The notes under the pieces were generated by a model. That model saw nothing but the letters and a program-made list of their open reading frames with translations. It was not told the origin of the DNA and ran no database searches. Shown here piece by piece: positions 6,197 to 7,859 of a stretch of DNA of 7,859 nt (the first letter of the stretch is position 1; each line of letters opens with the position of its first letter). Position numbers and translations under genes: made by a program. The DNA is taken from the NCBI GenBank assembly GCA_002414205.1, contig DHYQ01000024.1:5647-13505 (forward strand), in the 5' to 3' direction. Source of the DNA: Gallionellaceae bacterium UBA5126. Lineage in GTDB: Bacteria > Pseudomonadota > Gammaproteobacteria > Burkholderiales > Gallionellaceae.

Positions 6197-7357
6197 ATGT
6201 TGGGACTGAGCGGATGGAAACGGGGGTTGCCCTGGGGGCTGGGGGGGATGCTGGTGCTGGGCGCGGTTTGGTATGCCACGCGCCCGCCTTTGCCGCAGGT
6301 GCCGTTGGTGACGGTGCAGCCCGGCAGCGTGGCGGCCAGTGTCAACAATACCCGCGCCGGGACGGTGAAAGCCTGCCACCGCGCCAAGTTGTCCGCGCCC
6401 GCCGGGGGGCAAATCGCCAAGCTGGCAGTGAAGAAAGGCCAGCGCGTGCAGGCCGGGGAGGTGCTGCTGACGCTGTGGAGCGAGGATTTGCAGGCGCAGT
6501 TGCAACTCACCGAGCAGCAGTTGCGCACCGCCCGCACCCGCGTGGAGGAGGTTTGCACCGTGGCGGAGCTGAGTCGCAAGGAGGCGGTACGCGCCCGCCA
6601 GTTGCGCACGCAGGGCTTTATTTCCGCCGAGGGGGTGGAGCGCGCCGAGGCCGAGGCCAAAGCCAAACAAGCCAGTTGCAGCGCTGCGCAAAGTGAAATC
6701 GCCCAGGGCGAATCGCGCATCAACGTCGCCCGCGCCGGGCTGCAACGCTTGGTGCTGCGTGCGCCGTTTTCCGGCATCGTGGCCGACATCAGCGGCGAAT
6801 TGGGCGAATACGCCACGCCCTCGCCGCCCGGCATTCTCACCCTGCCCGCCATTGATTTAATTGACGATAGTTGCCTGTATGTCAGCGCGCCCATCGACGA
6901 GGTAGATGCCGCGCACATCCGGCTGGGACAGAACAGTCGCATCACCCTGGACGCCATCAAGGGCAAGACTTTCGAGGGGCGGGTGAAGCGCATCGCACCG
7001 TATGTGCTGGAGCTGGAAAAGCAGGCGCGCACGGTGGAGGTGGAGGTGGAATTCGTCAGCCGCCCCAGTGCGGAAAACCTGCTGGTCGGCTACAGCGCCG
7101 ATGTGGAAATTGTGCACACCCGCCGCGACAACGTGCTGCGCATCCCCACCGCCAGTTTGCTGGAAGGCAAGCGCGTGCTGGTGTATGGCGGCGATGGCGT
7201 GTTGCAGGCACGCACCGTCAGCACGGGCTTGAGCAACTGGGAATACACCGAAGTGACCGGCGGCCTGAAGGCCGGCGAGCAAATCGTCGGCTCGCTGGAC
7301 AACGAAGCCATCAAGTCGGGCGTCAAGGTGCGCCCCGCTCCGGCCAGCCAACCATGA
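6197..7357 (+). CDS. Periplasmic adaptor (membrane-fusion) protein of a MacA-like efflux system
   Basis: Adaptor proteins link an inner-membrane transporter to a TolC-type outer-membrane channel. The 386-residue product has an N-terminal hydrophobic anchor (about residues 11-27), a first half-lipoyl segment (about 56-93, with LSAPAGGQIAKLAVKKGQRV), an alpha-helical hairpin (about 97-183), the second half-lipoyl segment (LVLRAPFSGIVADI, 185-198), then beta-barrel and membrane-proximal regions (RIPTASLLEGKRVLVYGGDG, 315-334). The hairpin tip reads R132-xxx-L136-x6-S143, the RxxxLxxxxxxS signature of TolC-binding adaptors. Cys120 and Cys161 lie at equal distance from the tip on opposite helices. 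The stop overlaps the start of an ABC ATPase as ATGA, which favours a MacAB-type rather than an RND-type partner. Substrate cannot be told. Confidence 0.9.
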   Translation: MLGLSGWKRGLPWGLGGMLVLGAVWYATRPPLPQVPLVTVQPGSVAASVNNTRAGTVKACHRAKLSAPAGGQIAKLAVKKGQRVQAGEVLLTLWSEDLQAQLQLTEQQLRTARTRVEEVCTVAELSRKEAVRARQLRTQGFISAEGVERAEAEAKAKQASCSAAQSEIAQGESRINVARAGLQRLVLRAPFSGIVADISGELGEYATPSPPGILTLPAIDLIDDSCLYVSAPIDEVDAAHIRLGQNSRITLDAIKGKTFEGRVKRIAPYVLELEKQARTVEVEVEFVSRPSAENLLVGYSADVEIVHTRRDNVLRIPTASLLEGKRVLVYGGDGVLQARTVSTGLSNWEYTEVTGGLKAGEQIVGSLDNEAIKSGVKVRPAPASQP

Positions 7358-7859
7358 TAGAGCTGCGCAACATTCAGCGCCGCTTTATGGTCGGCAATCA
7401 AGAAGTGTCCGCGCTGCGCGAGGTCAACCTGACCATCCGCGCCGGGGAATATGTTTCCATTATGGGGCCGTCCGGCTCCGGCAAATCCACCCTGATGAAC
7501 ATTCTGGGCTGTCTGGATCAGCCCAGCAGCGGGGAATACTACTTGGCCGGGCGCAATGTGGCCGACATGCCGCGTGACGAGCTGGCGCACATGCGCAACA
7601 ACACCATCGGCTTTGTGTTTCAGGGTTTCAACCTGCTGCCGCGCATGACCCTGCTGGACAACGTGGCCCTGCCGCTGATTTACGCCGGGGTGAAACACCA
7701 GGCCGAACGTGCCGAGCGGGCGCTGGCGCTGCTGGATAAGGTCGGGCTGGCCAGCAAGGCACATTCCCGCCCCAACCAGATTTCCGGCGGGCAACAACAG
7801 CGCGTGGCCATCGCCCGCTCGTTGGTCAACCGTCCGCAACTGCTGCTGGCCGACGAGCC
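7354..7859 (+). CDS. MacB-type ABC transporter ATPase domain, cut by window edge
   Basis: The first 168 codons encode an ABC ATPase of the MacB/LolD/FtsE-like class that powers export or extraction at the inner membrane. Visible motifs: Walker A GPSGSGKST at residues 38-46, Q-loop FVFQGFNLL at 87-95, signature ISGGQQQR at 143-150 (first position Ile instead of the usual Leu), and Walker B LLLADEP running into the right edge at 163-169. The start ATG overlaps the adaptor stop (ATGA), and no separate strong ribosome site is seen, so translation is probably coupled. Whether it continues into a permease domain, as in MacB (about 650 residues), or ends near 230 residues with a separate FtsX-like permease gene cannot be told here. 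The truncation is only the window edge. Confidence 0.93.
   Translation, partial: MIELRNIQRRFMVGNQEVSALREVNLTIRAGEYVSIMGPSGSGKSTLMNILGCLDQPSSGEYYLAGRNVADMPRDELAHMRNNTIGFVFQGFNLLPRMTLLDNVALPLIYAGVKHQAERAERALALLDKVGLASKAHSRPNQISGGQQQRVAIARSLVNRPQLLLADE

Overview
The window looks like a chromosomal piece of a Gram-negative proteobacterium, most likely a betaproteobacterium. The evidence is the outer-membrane assembly lipoprotein gene bamB, the inner-membrane/periplasmic TPR protein YfgM, the gene order hisS-yfgM-bamB-der, and the character of the HisRS and Der sequences. Class assignment rests on protein character only, and I cannot name a genus.

Positions 1-3581, minus strand: a tight housekeeping operon read right to left, hisS (histidyl-tRNA synthetase), yfgM (membrane-anchored TPR protein), bamB (BAM complex lipoprotein) and der (ribosome-assembly GTPase, cut by the left edge). 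hisS and yfgM are 31 bp apart, yfgM and bamB overlap by 4 bp (ATGA), and bamB and der are separated by 57 bp holding a perfect 9-bp stem-loop. The ispG gene that precedes hisS in E. coli is not here; a divergent gene stands in its place. Positions 3582-3854 are the divergent intergenic region, with a likely hisS promoter and a perfect 8-bp G/C-rich hairpin.

Positions 3855-5948, plus strand: a 697-residue exported protein made mainly of ten perfectly phased 48-residue TPR-type repeats (144 bp each). The array has a higher-order layer: repeats 3-4 recur as repeats 8-9 exactly 720 bp later. Its function is unknown.

Positions 5949-6196: a gene-free stretch packed with two unrelated REP-like inverted doublets. 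Each arm starts with GTAGG and can fold on its own, and the two arms of each doublet differ by compensating base changes. This points to conserved hairpins of the REP/REPIN type, mobilised in other bacteria by RAYT (TnpA-REP) transposases. No transposase is in the window.

Positions 6197-7859, plus strand: start of an efflux operon. A membrane-fusion (periplasmic adaptor) protein carries the RxxxLxxxxxxS hairpin-tip signature of TolC-binding adaptors. It overlaps by 4 bp a MacB-type ABC ATPase that is cut by the right edge just inside Walker B. Together they suggest a MacAB-TolC-like tripartite exporter; the permease and any outer-membrane channel lie outside.

No tRNA, rRNA, CRISPR array, integrase or insertion sequence was seen. 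The least ordinary content is the exported TPR solenoid and the neighbouring paired REP-like elements; the rest is conserved or familiar.
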